This document shows positions 27,484 through 36,361 of a stretch of DNA of 64,000 nucleotides, in pieces. A model generated the notes under the pieces. That model was given only the letters and a program-made list of their open reading frames with translations. It ran no database searches and had not been told where the DNA came from. The DNA is from Butyrivibrio sp. VCD2006 (GTDB taxonomy: Bacteria > Bacillota > Clostridia > Lachnospirales > Lachnospiraceae). The translations under genes were made by a program, and so were the position numbers. The stretch lies in assembly GCF_000423925.1 (NCBI RefSeq), contig NZ_AUIX01000001.1:302743-366742 (forward strand), given 5' to 3'. How positions within the stretch are numbered: the first letter of the stretch is position 1; every line of letters starts with the position of its first letter.

Positions 27484-28437
27484 ATGGGAAATTACATTGT
27501 ATTTGACCTGGAATGGAACCAGGGGAAAACAGTAAAAGAGAAAAACGGAAAATCGCTGCCCTTTGAAATTATTGAGATCGGTGCTGTCCGCATTGATGAA
27601 AATATGAAAAGGACAGGTGAGTTCAGTCGGCTCATAAGACCTCAGGTCTATAAGAAGATGCACAAGATCACTGAGGATCTGATCCATATTTCTATGGAAG
27701 ATCTGCAAAAGGGCGATGATTTTGTAACGGTGATCACAGATTTTCTTGAATGGTGCGGCAAAGAGCCCACATTCTGCACATGGGGGCCGCTTGATCTTAC
27801 GGAATTGCAGCGCAACATGGATTTTTATGATCTTCCGCTTCTTTCTGACAGACCACTTCCGTTTTATGATGTACAAAAGCTGTTCAGTATCCAGTACGAA
27901 GACGGAAAGATGAGACGATCTCTGGAACATGCGACAGACAGCCTTGGAATGGAAAAGGATTCCGCTTTCCACCGAGCATTGTCGGATGCGGACTACACAG
28001 CAAGGATATTCTGTGAGCTTAGTCGCAAGGTATTTTATAATTACTCATTTGATAATTATGTGACGCCAAAGACTAAGGACCAGGAGGTTCATATAATCTT
28101 TGACCATTACGCAAAATACATTTCCAGAGAGTTTAAATCAAAAGAGGAACTCTTATCGGACCCTGAGGTAATGGGAACTAAGTGCTATATATGTAATAAG
28201 CCTATTAAACGTAAAGTAAAGTGGTTTTCAAATAACGGAAAACATTTTTACAGCGTTTCACTCTGCAAAGAGCATGGCTTCATGAGAGCCAAGGTCAGAG
28301 TCAAGAAGGCCGAAAGTCAAAAGTATTATGCGGTTAAAACAATGAAATTTATCACTGACAAAGAGATGCTGGAGATGAAGGCTAAGTCAGAGAAAAAGAG
28401 CTTTAACAGATTATCGGATCATAAGAAAAACTCATAA
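27484..28437 (+). CDS. DEDDh 3'-5' exonuclease (RNase T / KapD-like)
   Basis: The 317-residue protein has the DEDDh exonuclease fold. D8 and E10 lie in IVFDLEWNQ, D104 in TWGPLDLTEL, and H163/D168 in FHRALSDAD. It resembles KapD/ERI-1 type exonucleases that trim RNA or DNA 3' ends. A C-terminal tail (~200-317) has CYICNKPIKRKVKWF...HFYSVSLCKEH, with Cys residues that might bind zinc (inference). It begins almost directly after the protease gene (6 nt), so they share a transcript. The substrate is not known. Confidence 0.88.
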   Translation: MGNYIVFDLEWNQGKTVKEKNGKSLPFEIIEIGAVRIDENMKRTGEFSRLIRPQVYKKMHKITEDLIHISMEDLQKGDDFVTVITDFLEWCGKEPTFCTWGPLDLTELQRNMDFYDLPLLSDRPLPFYDVQKLFSIQYEDGKMRRSLEHATDSLGMEKDSAFHRALSDADYTARIFCELSRKVFYNYSFDNYVTPKTKDQEVHIIFDHYAKYISREFKSKEELLSDPEVMGTKCYICNKPIKRKVKWFSNNGKHFYSVSLCKEHGFMRAKVRVKKAESQKYYAVKTMKFITDKEMLEMKAKSEKKSFNRLSDHKKNS

Positions 28438-28440
28438 AAA

Positions 28441-28474
28441 AGGACCTTCCTGTTTGTTCAGGAAGGTCTTTTTA
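28441..28474. terminator. Bidirectional terminator
   Basis: AGGACCTTCCTG with CAGGAAGGTCTTTTT, with A's before and T's after, serving the exonuclease gene and the convergent carboxypeptidase gene. Confidence 0.88.
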
Positions 28475-29893
28475 AAATCTTGGGCCACTGCGTTTTCTTG
28501 CTTCACGCTTTCTCCGGTTTAGTCTTTTTCTGTCCTCTCTGCTGCCACCGAAACTATATGTTCCGATAAGAGCCGATATATAGATGAGTGCGATAAGTAT
28601 GAAGCCTCCGGCAGCAAAATAAGTAATTATCTGCTTCATATTTAGATAAATGGTTTTGATATCCTGACCGGAATCATCGGCTTTTGAGGAAGTAATTCCC
28701 TGTGACACAATTATGTGTCCTGAACCTATCGGTACACCATTAAAGGTGTAGTTTATAGTAGCGAGCATATTGGACAAACCGCCACTGTCATAGGAAACAG
28801 TTGAATCCGCATCCGAAAGAGATGAATTAACCGGAAGAATAACATAATCGGATTTACTGAATTCCAAAACTGCAGACTGGGATTTGAAAATATCATTTTC
28901 AGAAGAAAAGAAGGCATTGTCCTGTGGAATATAGCCTGTTTCTTCACTTTTTACATTAACTGACTTGAAATTATTGAAGCCGTAATCAAAAAGCGTAATG
29001 GTGTCAGTAAACTGGTAGGGTGACTCTTCCATGAAAACTACGCATACAAGCTTCATTCCGCCGCGCTCAGCGCAGGTAACCAGTGTCTCTCTGGCAAGAT
29101 CCGTGTATCCTGTTTTACCTCCGATAATTCCGGGGTAGGACATTTCGCCGGATATCAGCTTGTGCTTATTATTCAGATAAAAGTCATCCGGCTGTCCTGC
29201 ACTTGGCTCAAAGTGATATCTCGGAGTATTGCCGACTCTGCAAAGTAATTCATTTGAGAAAAACTCACAGGATATAAGTGCAAGATCATAAGCACTTGTG
29301 TAATGGTCTGAAGCCTGCAGTCCATTAGTGTTTGAAAAATGTGTATTGGTACAGCCAAGTGACTTGGCCCTTTCATTCATTAAATCAATAAAACCATCAA
29401 TCGAGCCGCTGACATGTTCAGCAACAGCATTGGCGACCTCATTGGCACTACCTACCATGATTCCATAGAGGCATTCCTCAAGAGAGAGGTATTCTCCTGC
29501 ATCCATACCAATCTTGGAGCCGTCCGCCGGAACAGAATGGATGGCGTCGTAAGAAAAATCAACCCTGTCACCAAGTCCGGCATTCTCAACTGCCAGAAGG
29601 CATGTCATGATTTTGGTAGTACTTGCAGGATAGAGTTCCTCGTGGATGTTCTTTGAATACAAGATAGTCTTGGTGTTAGCATCCATAAGTATTGCTGCCT
29701 CTGCACCTATCTCAGGACCGGCTGGCCAATTCGGAGTATCATTACTTTGTATAGGAAGCTCCTTCCTGGCTGCCTGAGCCGCCTCGAGGTCAGTCTCTGC
29801 AGAGCTGTGAAAACCGGTAAGTGATAAAATTACCGAAATCAGAACCAGAGAGGTCAAAATATTCAATTTTCTAATAAAGCCTTTATGATTCAT
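28472..29893 (-). CDS. D-alanyl-D-alanine carboxypeptidase (S11, DacF/PBP5-like)
   Basis: The 473-residue penicillin-binding protein has a signal peptide (residues 1 to ~32: LNILTSLVLISVILSLTGFHSSA), the S11 domain with S91-x-x-K94 (PASTTK), S149-A-N151 (VGSANE) and K260-T-G (GGKTGYTD), and a beta-rich region. Near the C-terminus is a membrane helix (IITYFAAGGFILIALIYISALIGTYS, ~415-440) with a very basic tail (SREDRKRLNRRKREARKRS). It trims the terminal D-Ala from peptidoglycan stem peptides outside the membrane. The C-terminal transmembrane helix with a basic cytoplasmic tail replaces the amphipathic anchor of PBP5. Confidence 0.95.
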   Translation of the reverse strand: MNHKGFIRKLNILTSLVLISVILSLTGFHSSAETDLEAAQAARKELPIQSNDTPNWPAGPEIGAEAAILMDANTKTILYSKNIHEELYPASTTKIMTCLLAVENAGLGDRVDFSYDAIHSVPADGSKIGMDAGEYLSLEECLYGIMVGSANEVANAVAEHVSGSIDGFIDLMNERAKSLGCTNTHFSNTNGLQASDHYTSAYDLALISCEFFSNELLCRVGNTPRYHFEPSAGQPDDFYLNNKHKLISGEMSYPGIIGGKTGYTDLARETLVTCAERGGMKLVCVVFMEESPYQFTDTITLFDYGFNNFKSVNVKSEETGYIPQDNAFFSSENDIFKSQSAVLEFSKSDYVILPVNSSLSDADSTVSYDSGGLSNMLATINYTFNGVPIGSGHIIVSQGITSSKADDSGQDIKTIYLNMKQIITYFAAGGFILIALIYISALIGTYSFGGSREDRKRLNRRKREARKRSGPRF

Positions 29894-29926
29894 GTAAACT
29901 CCTTGTAGCGACAGCTTGCTAATTTA

Positions 29927-29935
29927 TGATACACT
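29927..29935 (+). promoter_or_regulatory. Extended -10 promoter, probably for trmB
   Basis: TGATACACT (TACACT 29930-29935) preceded by ATTTA, the same pattern as 19931 and 23769. It is ~95 nt upstream of trmB. Confidence 0.45.
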
Positions 29936-30029
29936 AAAAGTGCATAAAACCAAAGATGAAGCTGCAAAAACTTTTCAATATGTGGCATTTGGTATTATAA
30001 TTATTATATTGAAAGGTAATATTTAATTT

Positions 30030-30668
30030 ATGCGGCTTAGAAATGTAGCAGGATCCAGAGAGAGGATCGCAGAGAGCCCCTTCACGATTGATAATCCGGA
30101 GGAGCACAAGGGAAAATGGAAAGAAGTGTTCGGAAACGATAATCCTGTGAGGATTGAGGTCGGAACAGGAAAGGGACGCTTCATTATGGATTTGGCGGAG
30201 GCCAATCCTGATATAAACTATGTCGGAATCGAGAAGTATTCCAGTGTTCTTTTAAGAGCAGTTCAGAAGCAGACAGAACGCGAGCTTACCAACGTAAGAT
30301 TCATCAGAATGGAAGCGGAGATCATAACCGAGGTATTTGAGAAGGATGAGGTAGACAGAATATATCTCAATTTTTCGGATCCATGGCCTAAAGAGAGACA
30401 CGCTCAGAGGAGACTGACCTCCAGTACTTTCCTTAGACGTTATGATCAGATCCTTAAAGAGGATGGACAACTGGAATTCAAGACGGATAACAGAGACCTT
30501 TTCGACTTTTCATTAATGGAACTGAACACAGCAGGCTGGCACGCAGAGGCTGTGACATATGATCTTCATAATGATGCAGTTATGAATGAAGGTAACATCA
30601 TGACGGAATATGAGGAGAAGTTTTCCGCAAAAGGGAATCCTATCTTCAAATATATTATTAAGCGCTAG
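30030..30668 (+). CDS. trmB: tRNA (guanine46-N7)-methyltransferase
   Basis: The 212-residue methyltransferase has the SAM-binding motif VRIEVGTGKGRFIMDLA and the family signature NFSDPWPKERHAQRRLTSSTFL, where DPWPKxRHxxRR contacts tRNA. It makes m7G46 in the variable loop of tRNAs. TTGAAAGGT is the ribosome site. The MRLRNVAGSRERI start is typical. Divergent from the carboxypeptidase gene. Confidence 0.96.
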   Translation: MRLRNVAGSRERIAESPFTIDNPEEHKGKWKEVFGNDNPVRIEVGTGKGRFIMDLAEANPDINYVGIEKYSSVLLRAVQKQTERELTNVRFIRMEAEIITEVFEKDEVDRIYLNFSDPWPKERHAQRRLTSSTFLRRYDQILKEDGQLEFKTDNRDLFDFSLMELNTAGWHAEAVTYDLHNDAVMNEGNIMTEYEEKFSAKGNPIFKYIIKR

Positions 30669-30723
30669 GATAGTTACAAAAATTTTACAATGCGATACCT
30701 AAAATCGCGGAAAGAGGTGGACG

Positions 30724-31047
30724 ATGGCTGAGTACACATTTACAACAGACAACTTTGAGGAAGAAGTTCTCAACAGTAAGCTTCCGGTTCTTATCGACTT
30801 TATGGCTGACTGGTGCGGACCCTGCAAAATGATGGCGCCCATGATCGATGAGTTTGCCAAGGAATACGATGGGGAACTCAAGGTTGGAAAGATAAACGTG
30901 GATGAGCAGCCTGAGATTGCTCAGAAGTATGGCGTTATGTCTATCCCTATGTTCGCGTTTATCAAAGACGGCGAGCTTGTTGACCAGGCAGTTGGTGCTC
31001 AGAGCAAGGCTAAGCTTCAGAGCATGATCGATAAGGTAGTGTCATAA
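30724..31047 (+). CDS. trxA: Thioredoxin
   Basis: The 107-residue protein has the active site DWCGPCKMMAP (C31, C34), the cis-Pro motif SIPMFAF and the standard length. It reduces protein disulfides in the cytosol. AAGAGGTGG is the ribosome site. Base composition is slightly richer in G+C than the neighbours, as in a well-expressed gene. A strong terminator follows at 31085. No thioredoxin reductase gene is nearby. Confidence 0.96.
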   Translation: MAEYTFTTDNFEEEVLNSKLPVLIDFMADWCGPCKMMAPMIDEFAKEYDGELKVGKINVDEQPEIAQKYGVMSIPMFAFIKDGELVDQAVGAQSKAKLQSMIDKVVS

Positions 31048-31084
31048 GTTAATTTTAGATTAGAACAAATATGTGCTATTATAG

Positions 31085-31118
31085 ATTCGGGTAGGCAATG
31101 TCTACCCGAATTATTTTT
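31085..31118 (+). terminator. Terminator after trxA
   Basis: ATTCGGGTAG (31085-31094) pairs with CTACCCGAAT (31102-31111), then TATTTTT. Confidence 0.9.
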
Positions 31119-31169
31119 CGAGGAAAAACAGGGGGAGATGTTGACCAAGGGATTTCCCGGGGAGAAGTC

Positions 31170-32003
31170 ATGGCGGACAATATCAGAAATTTTAATGATT
31201 ATAGAAAAAAGATAAAAAATGAAGAGCAGTTTACAGAGGAGATAGACATTGAGATTCAGGACCCTCTGGACTTTTTATCGGCTGACGAGAGGGAGGAGTA
31301 TTATAGAACCCAGCATGCAGCCATGGATAAAGAAAGAGAGAGCATCTCTAAGGATTCACCTGAGTTTTTCTTTGATGACGAGGATAGCGAACAAGCTGTG
31401 CAGCAACCGGTAGAGAGAAGAGAGCGTGAGTCTGGAAGATCAGAGCAGAGAAAATCCGAGCCAAGAAAATCTGAATCAAAAAGCCCTGTGAAAGAGCGCC
31501 CTGTGTCTAAAAAGGAAAAAAAGAAGGAAGATAAGCCTTCAAAAGAAAATAAGAGAGCCATCAGAAAAAGGGCCAAAGAAGAATACTATGAAGATATCGA
31601 TGAAGATGATAATGAGGGCGGCATCGATCCCATGCTGATAGTAAGGATATCTTCGATAATTACAGGATTGGTCATTCTGGTTCTTATCGGAATGATATTT
31701 AAAGCAAAGATATATGACAGATATCTGACACCTGAATATATTAATGATGAAGATACACAAATTGTAGTAAAAGTTGCCCTTCCGGATGGATACACAGAAA
31801 CAAGTGACAAAGTAATTACGACAGTTGATCTCAATCTTAGAAAAGCACCGAATACAGATGATGATGCCCTCATAGCGACTCAGGTTCCAAAGGGCACCAC
31901 TCTTGATAGAGTGGCAGCAAGTGATGATGGAAAATGGGCCCAGATTAAATATGAAGATCAGGTTTTATACTGCGTCATGAAATATGTAACAGTTCAGGAA
32001 TGA
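31170..32003 (+). CDS. Membrane protein with extracytoplasmic SH3-like domain
   Basis: The protein (277 residues from ATG 31170; GGGGAGA just upstream. An earlier in-frame ATG at 31098 lies in the trxA terminator and is rejected) has a highly charged Lys/Glu/Arg/Ser-rich N-half (~1-145), one membrane segment (MLIVRISSIITGLVILVLIGMIF) and a C-terminal bacterial SH3 domain (ITTVDLNLRKAPNTDDDALIATQVPKG...WAQIKYEDQVLYCVMKYV, ~205-277). SH3b domains bind cell-wall peptide. The charged cytoplasmic half looks disordered. The 3' end overlaps the convergent gene by 10 nt. Confidence 0.85.
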   Translation: MADNIRNFNDYRKKIKNEEQFTEEIDIEIQDPLDFLSADEREEYYRTQHAAMDKERESISKDSPEFFFDDEDSEQAVQQPVERRERESGRSEQRKSEPRKSESKSPVKERPVSKKEKKKEDKPSKENKRAIRKRAKEEYYEDIDEDDNEGGIDPMLIVRISSIITGLVILVLIGMIFKAKIYDRYLTPEYINDEDTQIVVKVALPDGYTETSDKVITTVDLNLRKAPNTDDDALIATQVPKGTTLDRVAASDDGKWAQIKYEDQVLYCVMKYVTVQE

Positions 32004-32446
32004 AATCTGTGAATCCACTCATAGAAGGGATCGAGAGCCTCGCAGAGGTCTTCAGTTCTGCTACAAAGATCCTCGATCTTTTCAGTGATCTGGTCTGCAG
32101 ATACTTTTTCATCAAGAGCCTTTGACAGACGCTTAGCATTTTCTGCCTCAAGCGGGCGTATGTCCATGTGAATCAGAATATCCTCATAAAGCTGTTCAAC
32201 ACAAGTGAACAGGTGGGGATATTTTTTACGGACAAAAGATAATTCATCCAGCAGAGTTTCTCTTCTTTGTAATAGAAAGAGAGTGTATATCGGCTCAACT
32301 ATTTCGGAGGGCTCGATATCATCCATGCCCTCTCCATCGTCGTAATCTGACTTGGATGCGTAGTACTCGCATATTTCCTGAATAAATGGACTTACATGCG
32401 AGTCATCATATAATTTTTGAAGTTCAATAGTAAATGATTCATTCAT
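31994..32446 (-). CDS. Hypothetical protein (150 aa, helical, acidic)
   Basis: Not recognised. The 150-residue product (MNESFTIELQKLYDDSHVSP...) is acidic and predicted helical, with several heptad-like stretches (ETLLDELSFVRKKYPHLF, ADQITEKIEDLCSRTEDLCEAL), no signal peptide and no membrane segment. It is oriented against both neighbours, sits in the gap between the SH3 gene and murI, and overlaps the SH3 gene tail to tail by 10 nt. The ATG at 32446 has little ribosome-site signal. It may be a small cytosolic partner protein or regulator. Confidence 0.6.
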   Translation of the reverse strand: MNESFTIELQKLYDDSHVSPFIQEICEYYASKSDYDDGEGMDDIEPSEIVEPIYTLFLLQRRETLLDELSFVRKKYPHLFTCVEQLYEDILIHMDIRPLEAENAKRLSKALDEKVSADQITEKIEDLCSRTEDLCEALDPFYEWIHRFHS

Positions 32447-32477
32447 AATTAATAATGATACAACAATGAGGAATGAT

Positions 32478-33308
32478 ATGCGAATAGGAATTTTTGATTC
32501 CGGGATAGGTGGCCTTTCCGTTTTAAACGAAGCGTATCACAGGCTTCCGGACCAGGAATACATCTTTTATGCTGACACAAGGCATGTACCATATGGGACA
32601 AAGTCCGAAGAAGAAATCAGAGGCTATGTTGATGAGATAGTAAGATTTCTTATTGAGAAAAAAGTTGATGCCATCGTGATAGCCTGCAATACGGCAACAA
32701 GTGTGGCAGCAGCCATGGTCAGAGAAAAATATGACCTTCCTATACTCGGAATGGAGCCTGCGGTTAAACCTGCTATTGAGGAGACTGCTGATGATGACAG
32801 AAGAATCCTTGTCATGGCGACACCGGTTACCATAAGAGAAAAAAAGCTGGAAAACCTTCTTCTTAGAGTTGATCAGCAGCACAAGGCTGATCTTTTGGAG
32901 ATGCCAGAACTGGTTAAGTTCGCTGAAAGAGAAGAATTCGATAGTGAAAATGTAAGAGATTATATTAGAAAGCAGTTTTCATCTCTTGGTGCGTCCGATG
33001 AGAAGTACAGTGCACTTGTTCTTGGATGTACACACTTCAATTATTTTAAACCGCTGTATAAGGAAATCCTTGGGGAAAAGACACATCTGATCGACGGCAA
33101 TTACGGAACAATTCATCATCTTGGCGATGTTATGGGACTTGATATTAAAAATGATGATGATAAAGAGATTATTTTTAATCAACCACAAGATATAGTGGTT
33201 GGGTTCAATACCACATACTATGAGTCAGGAGACGAAATTACGGATATCAATAGATTGTCTAAATACCTCAGAATGCTGAGCAGGCTTGAATTTGTAAGAA
33301 AGTTTTGA
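32478..33308 (+). CDS. murI: Glutamate racemase
   Basis: The protein (276 residues from ATG 32478, MRIGIFDSGIGGLSV; GAGG just upstream) has both catalytic cysteines, C70 in IACNTATS and C184 in VLGCTHFNY, and the D7-S8 pair. It converts L-glutamate to D-glutamate for peptidoglycan. An ATG at 32466 would add four residues. It stands alone, followed by a hairpin (33361-33392). No odd features. Confidence 0.96.
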   Translation: MRIGIFDSGIGGLSVLNEAYHRLPDQEYIFYADTRHVPYGTKSEEEIRGYVDEIVRFLIEKKVDAIVIACNTATSVAAAMVREKYDLPILGMEPAVKPAIEETADDDRRILVMATPVTIREKKLENLLLRVDQQHKADLLEMPELVKFAEREEFDSENVRDYIRKQFSSLGASDEKYSALVLGCTHFNYFKPLYKEILGEKTHLIDGNYGTIHHLGDVMGLDIKNDDDKEIIFNQPQDIVVGFNTTYYESGDEITDINRLSKYLRMLSRLEFVRKF

Positions 33309-33334
33309 TATCGGTAAATTGTTACTTGATTTAT

Positions 33335-33354
33335 ACTATATAATGTATTATAGT
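33335..33354. promoter_or_regulatory. NrdR-box-like element upstream of nrdD
   Basis: CTATATAATG (33336-33345) has one mismatch to the NrdR box core CWATATATWG. The arms ACTATA and TATAGT (33335-33340, 33349-33354) are complementary, and the element includes TATAAT at 33339-33344. NrdR boxes usually come in pairs; a clear second copy was not found, so this is a suggestion only. Confidence 0.35.
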
Positions 33355-33360
33355 TTAATT

Positions 33361-33398
33361 GTAGCCACAAGATGTAGATTTCGGGTGGCTACTCTTTA
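33361..33398 (+). terminator. Hairpin between murI and nrdD
   Basis: GTAGCCAC (33361-33368) pairs with GTGGCTAC (33385-33392), 16-nt loop, followed by TCTTTATC. It may end murI or attenuate nrdD. Confidence 0.6.
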
Positions 33399-33449
33399 TC
33401 TAAAAATATAAAAATTTACACTTTAATGTATTATTTAGGGGGTTAACCA

Positions 33450-35666
33450 GTGAAGATTATTAAGAGAAGCGGCAAAGAGGTTACTTTTGATGGCGCCAAG
33501 ATTTTGGCTGCCATAGAGAAGGCAAATAAGGAAGTAACACCCGATCAGAGCTTGTCTGAAGATCAGATTAGAGACATTGAGGCTCAGGTAGAGGCTAAAT
33601 GTGGGAGGCTTACAAGAGCTGCAAATGTGGAAGAAATCCAGGACATGGTTGAGGATGGCCTCATGGAGTCCGGGAAATTCGAGGTTGCCCGCAAATATAT
33701 CACATACCGCTATCGTCATGCCCTTGTTCGTAAGTCAAATACGACTGATGAGCAGATCATGTCTCTTATTGAGTGCAATAATGAAGAAGTTAAGCAGGAG
33801 AACTCTAACAAGAATCCTACTGTTAACAGTGTTCAGAGAGACTACATGGCAGGCGAGGTAAGTCGCGATATCACTCGCAGATTCCTTCTCCCTGATGATG
33901 TTGTTAAGGCTCATAAGGATGGAATCATTCATTTCCACGATTCAGATTATTTTGCACAGCATATGCACAACTGCTGCCTTGTAAACCTTGAGGACATGCT
34001 CCAGAATGGAACAGTTATCTCTGAGACTATGATAGAGCGTCCTAAGAGTTTCTCTACAGCATGTAATATAGCAACTCAGGCTATCGCTCAGATTGCAAGC
34101 TCACAGTACGGAGGACAGAGTATTACACTTTCACACTTGGTTCCCTTTGTTGATGTCAGCAGACAGAAGTTCAAGAGAGAGGTTCGCCAGGAATTCATCG
34201 ATGCAGGAATGGATGCAACAGATGAGCAGATTAATAATATCGCCGAGATGCGTGTGCGCAAGGAGATAGAGCGCGGTGTGCAGGTTATCCAGTATCAGGT
34301 TATCACATTAATGACGACCAATGGACAGGCTCCTTTTATTACCGTATTCATGTATCTTGATGAGGTTCCGGAGGGTCAGCTTAGAAAGGACCTTGCGCTT
34401 GTTATCGAGGAGATGCTCAAGCAGCGTATAGTTGGTGTTAAAAATGAGAAGGGCGTTTATATTACACCTGCATTCCCTAAGCTTATTTATGTTCTTGATG
34501 AAGACAATATTCATGAGGGAACACCTTATTGGTACCTCACACAGCTTGCTGCAAAGTGCACAGCAAAGAGAATGGTTCCGGACTATATTTCAGCTAAGAA
34601 AATGAAGGAATATAAGAACGGTGACGTTTATCCCTGCATGGGCTGCAGAAGCTTCCTTACTGTTGATAGTGAGGATCTTGCAGAGGGTCTTTGTAATAAG
34701 ACAAATATCTCACACGCTCAGAATTATACAGAGGGCGAGCACAAGTATTATGGACGTTTCAACCAGGGTGTTGTAACTATAAATCTGGTAGATGCAGCTT
34801 GTTCTTCAGGCGGAAATGAAGAGAAGTTCTGGGAGATAATGGAGGAGCGTACTGAGCTCTGTAAGAAGGCATTAATGTGCAGACACAATCGTTTGCTTGG
34901 AACTCCTTCTGATGTAGCTCCTATCCTTTGGCAGAACGGTGCTCTTGCAAGACTTAAGAAGGGCGAGACTATAGACAAGCTCTTATATGGCAATTACTCA
35001 ACAATTTCACTTGGATATGCAGGACTTTGTGAATGTACAAAGTTTATGAAGGGAGTAACACATACAGATCCCGCAGGAAAAGACTTTGCACTCAGAGTTA
35101 TGCAGTTCATGAATGATAAGTGTGCTAAGTGGAGAAAAGAGACAAACATCTCCTTCAGCTTATATGGAACTCCACTTGAGTCTACAACATATAAATTTGC
35201 CAGAGCACTTCAGAAGCGTTTTGGTATTATTGATGGCGTAACTGATAAGAACTATATTACAAACAGCTATCATGTTCATGTAACAGAGAAAATCGATGCC
35301 TTCACCAAGCTCAAGTTTGAGTCTGAGTTCCAGGCACTTTCACCTGGTGGTGCTATCAGCTATGTTGAGGTTCCTAACATGAACAACAATCTCGAGGCTG
35401 TACTTGCAGTAATGCAGTATATTTACGAGAATATTATGTACGCTGAGCTCAACACAAAGAGTGACTACTGTCAGTGCTGTGGCTACAATGGTGAGATTCA
35501 GATAGAGACTGACACTGATGGAAAGCTTATCTGGAAATGCCCTAACTGTGGCAACACAGATCAGGACAAGATGAATGTTGCAAGACGTACCTGTGGCTAC
35601 ATCGGAACTCAGTATTGGAATCAGGGTCGTACACAAGAGATAAAAGAGAGAGTATTGCATCTTTGA
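33450..35666 (+). CDS. nrdD: Anaerobic (class III) ribonucleoside-triphosphate reductase
   Basis: The 738-residue enzyme starts at GTG 33450 (GGGGG upstream). An ATP-cone (residues ~1-90, KIIKRSGKEVTFDGAKILAAIEKANKEV) precedes the glycyl-radical core. Near the C-terminus are zinc-binding cysteines (CQCCGY... CPNCGN) and the radical glycine in RRTCGYIGTQ. It reduces NTPs to dNTPs without oxygen, using a glycyl radical made by NrdG. The ATP-cone gives allosteric activity control. nrdG follows after 112 nt containing two hairpins. Confidence 0.97.
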   Translation: MKIIKRSGKEVTFDGAKILAAIEKANKEVTPDQSLSEDQIRDIEAQVEAKCGRLTRAANVEEIQDMVEDGLMESGKFEVARKYITYRYRHALVRKSNTTDEQIMSLIECNNEEVKQENSNKNPTVNSVQRDYMAGEVSRDITRRFLLPDDVVKAHKDGIIHFHDSDYFAQHMHNCCLVNLEDMLQNGTVISETMIERPKSFSTACNIATQAIAQIASSQYGGQSITLSHLVPFVDVSRQKFKREVRQEFIDAGMDATDEQINNIAEMRVRKEIERGVQVIQYQVITLMTTNGQAPFITVFMYLDEVPEGQLRKDLALVIEEMLKQRIVGVKNEKGVYITPAFPKLIYVLDEDNIHEGTPYWYLTQLAAKCTAKRMVPDYISAKKMKEYKNGDVYPCMGCRSFLTVDSEDLAEGLCNKTNISHAQNYTEGEHKYYGRFNQGVVTINLVDAACSSGGNEEKFWEIMEERTELCKKALMCRHNRLLGTPSDVAPILWQNGALARLKKGETIDKLLYGNYSTISLGYAGLCECTKFMKGVTHTDPAGKDFALRVMQFMNDKCAKWRKETNISFSLYGTPLESTTYKFARALQKRFGIIDGVTDKNYITNSYHVHVTEKIDAFTKLKFESEFQALSPGGAISYVEVPNMNNNLEAVLAVMQYIYENIMYAELNTKSDYCQCCGYNGEIQIETDTDGKLIWKCPNCGNTDQDKMNVARRTCGYIGTQYWNQGRTQEIKERVLHL

Positions 35667-35671
35667 TGCTT

Positions 35672-35754
35672 ATGATTCCAGGACGCTTGGAATCATGGAG
35701 GGAAAAAGTACATATATACAGAGAAGGGGGCTATCGAATTTGATAGCTCCTTTT
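35672..35754 (+). terminator. Two hairpins between nrdD and nrdG
   Basis: First hairpin: ATGATTCCA (35672-35680) with TGGAATCAT (35688-35696), perfect 9 bp, no T tract. Second: AGGGGGCTATC (35725-35735) with GATAGCTCC (35742-35750) followed by TTTT, terminator-like. They could lower nrdG expression relative to nrdD or protect the mRNA. Confidence 0.6.
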
Positions 35755-35778
35755 CGTCAATAGAGATGAGGACAAATT

Positions 35779-36315
35779 ATGAATTATGGTGAGATTAAGT
35801 ATACAGATATAGCAAATGGCGTGGGTTGCCGGACATCTTTATTTGTTAGTGGCTGCACTCATCATTGTAAGGGATGCTTCAATGAAGAGACCTGGGATTT
35901 CAATTTTGGTAAGCCTTTTACAAAAGAGGTGGAGGATGAGATAATCGAATCCCTTCGTCCGGCATATATCGCAGGACTTACGATCCTTGGCGGCGAGCCC
36001 ATGGAGGTAGTTAATCAGAAAGTGATAAGACCCTTCATTGAGAGGGTGAAAGCAGAGGTTCCTGGTAAAAACATCTGGATTTACAGCGGATATACTTGGG
36101 AAGAGCTGACAGATGAAGACAACAAGAGATGCCACTGCGAAGATACCATGGAGATATTAAGAAGTATCGACGTGCTTGTTGATGGAGAATTCAAACTTGA
36201 TTTAAAGAATATCTCACTAAGATTCAGAGGTTCATCAAATCAAAGGGTGATTGATGTAAAGAAAACACTAGAAGAAAAAAGCATTGTTCTTTCCGAATAC
36301 AATTACAATGAATAA
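35779..36315 (+). CDS. nrdG: Anaerobic ribonucleotide reductase activating protein (radical SAM)
   Basis: The 178-residue radical SAM enzyme has the 4Fe-4S cluster motif C26-x3-C30-x2-C33 in SGCTHHCKGC. It uses SAM to form the glycyl radical on NrdD. ILGGEPM matches the GGEP motif. A GAGGAC ribosome site precedes the ATG. The order nrdD-nrdG is standard. Confidence 0.96.
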   Translation: MNYGEIKYTDIANGVGCRTSLFVSGCTHHCKGCFNEETWDFNFGKPFTKEVEDEIIESLRPAYIAGLTILGGEPMEVVNQKVIRPFIERVKAEVPGKNIWIYSGYTWEELTDEDNKRCHCEDTMEILRSIDVLVDGEFKLDLKNISLRFRGSSNQRVIDVKKTLEEKSIVLSEYNYNE

Positions 36316-36330
36316 AAGGAAACAGAAAAA

Positions 36331-36361
36331 AGGGAGACTCTATAAATTATAGAGTCTCCTT
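36331..36361. terminator. Bidirectional terminator nrdG/tatD
   Basis: GGGAGACTCTATA with TATAGAGTCTCCTT. It overlaps the last codons of tatD (stop 36340-36342), so this terminator lies partly in coding DNA. Confidence 0.85.
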
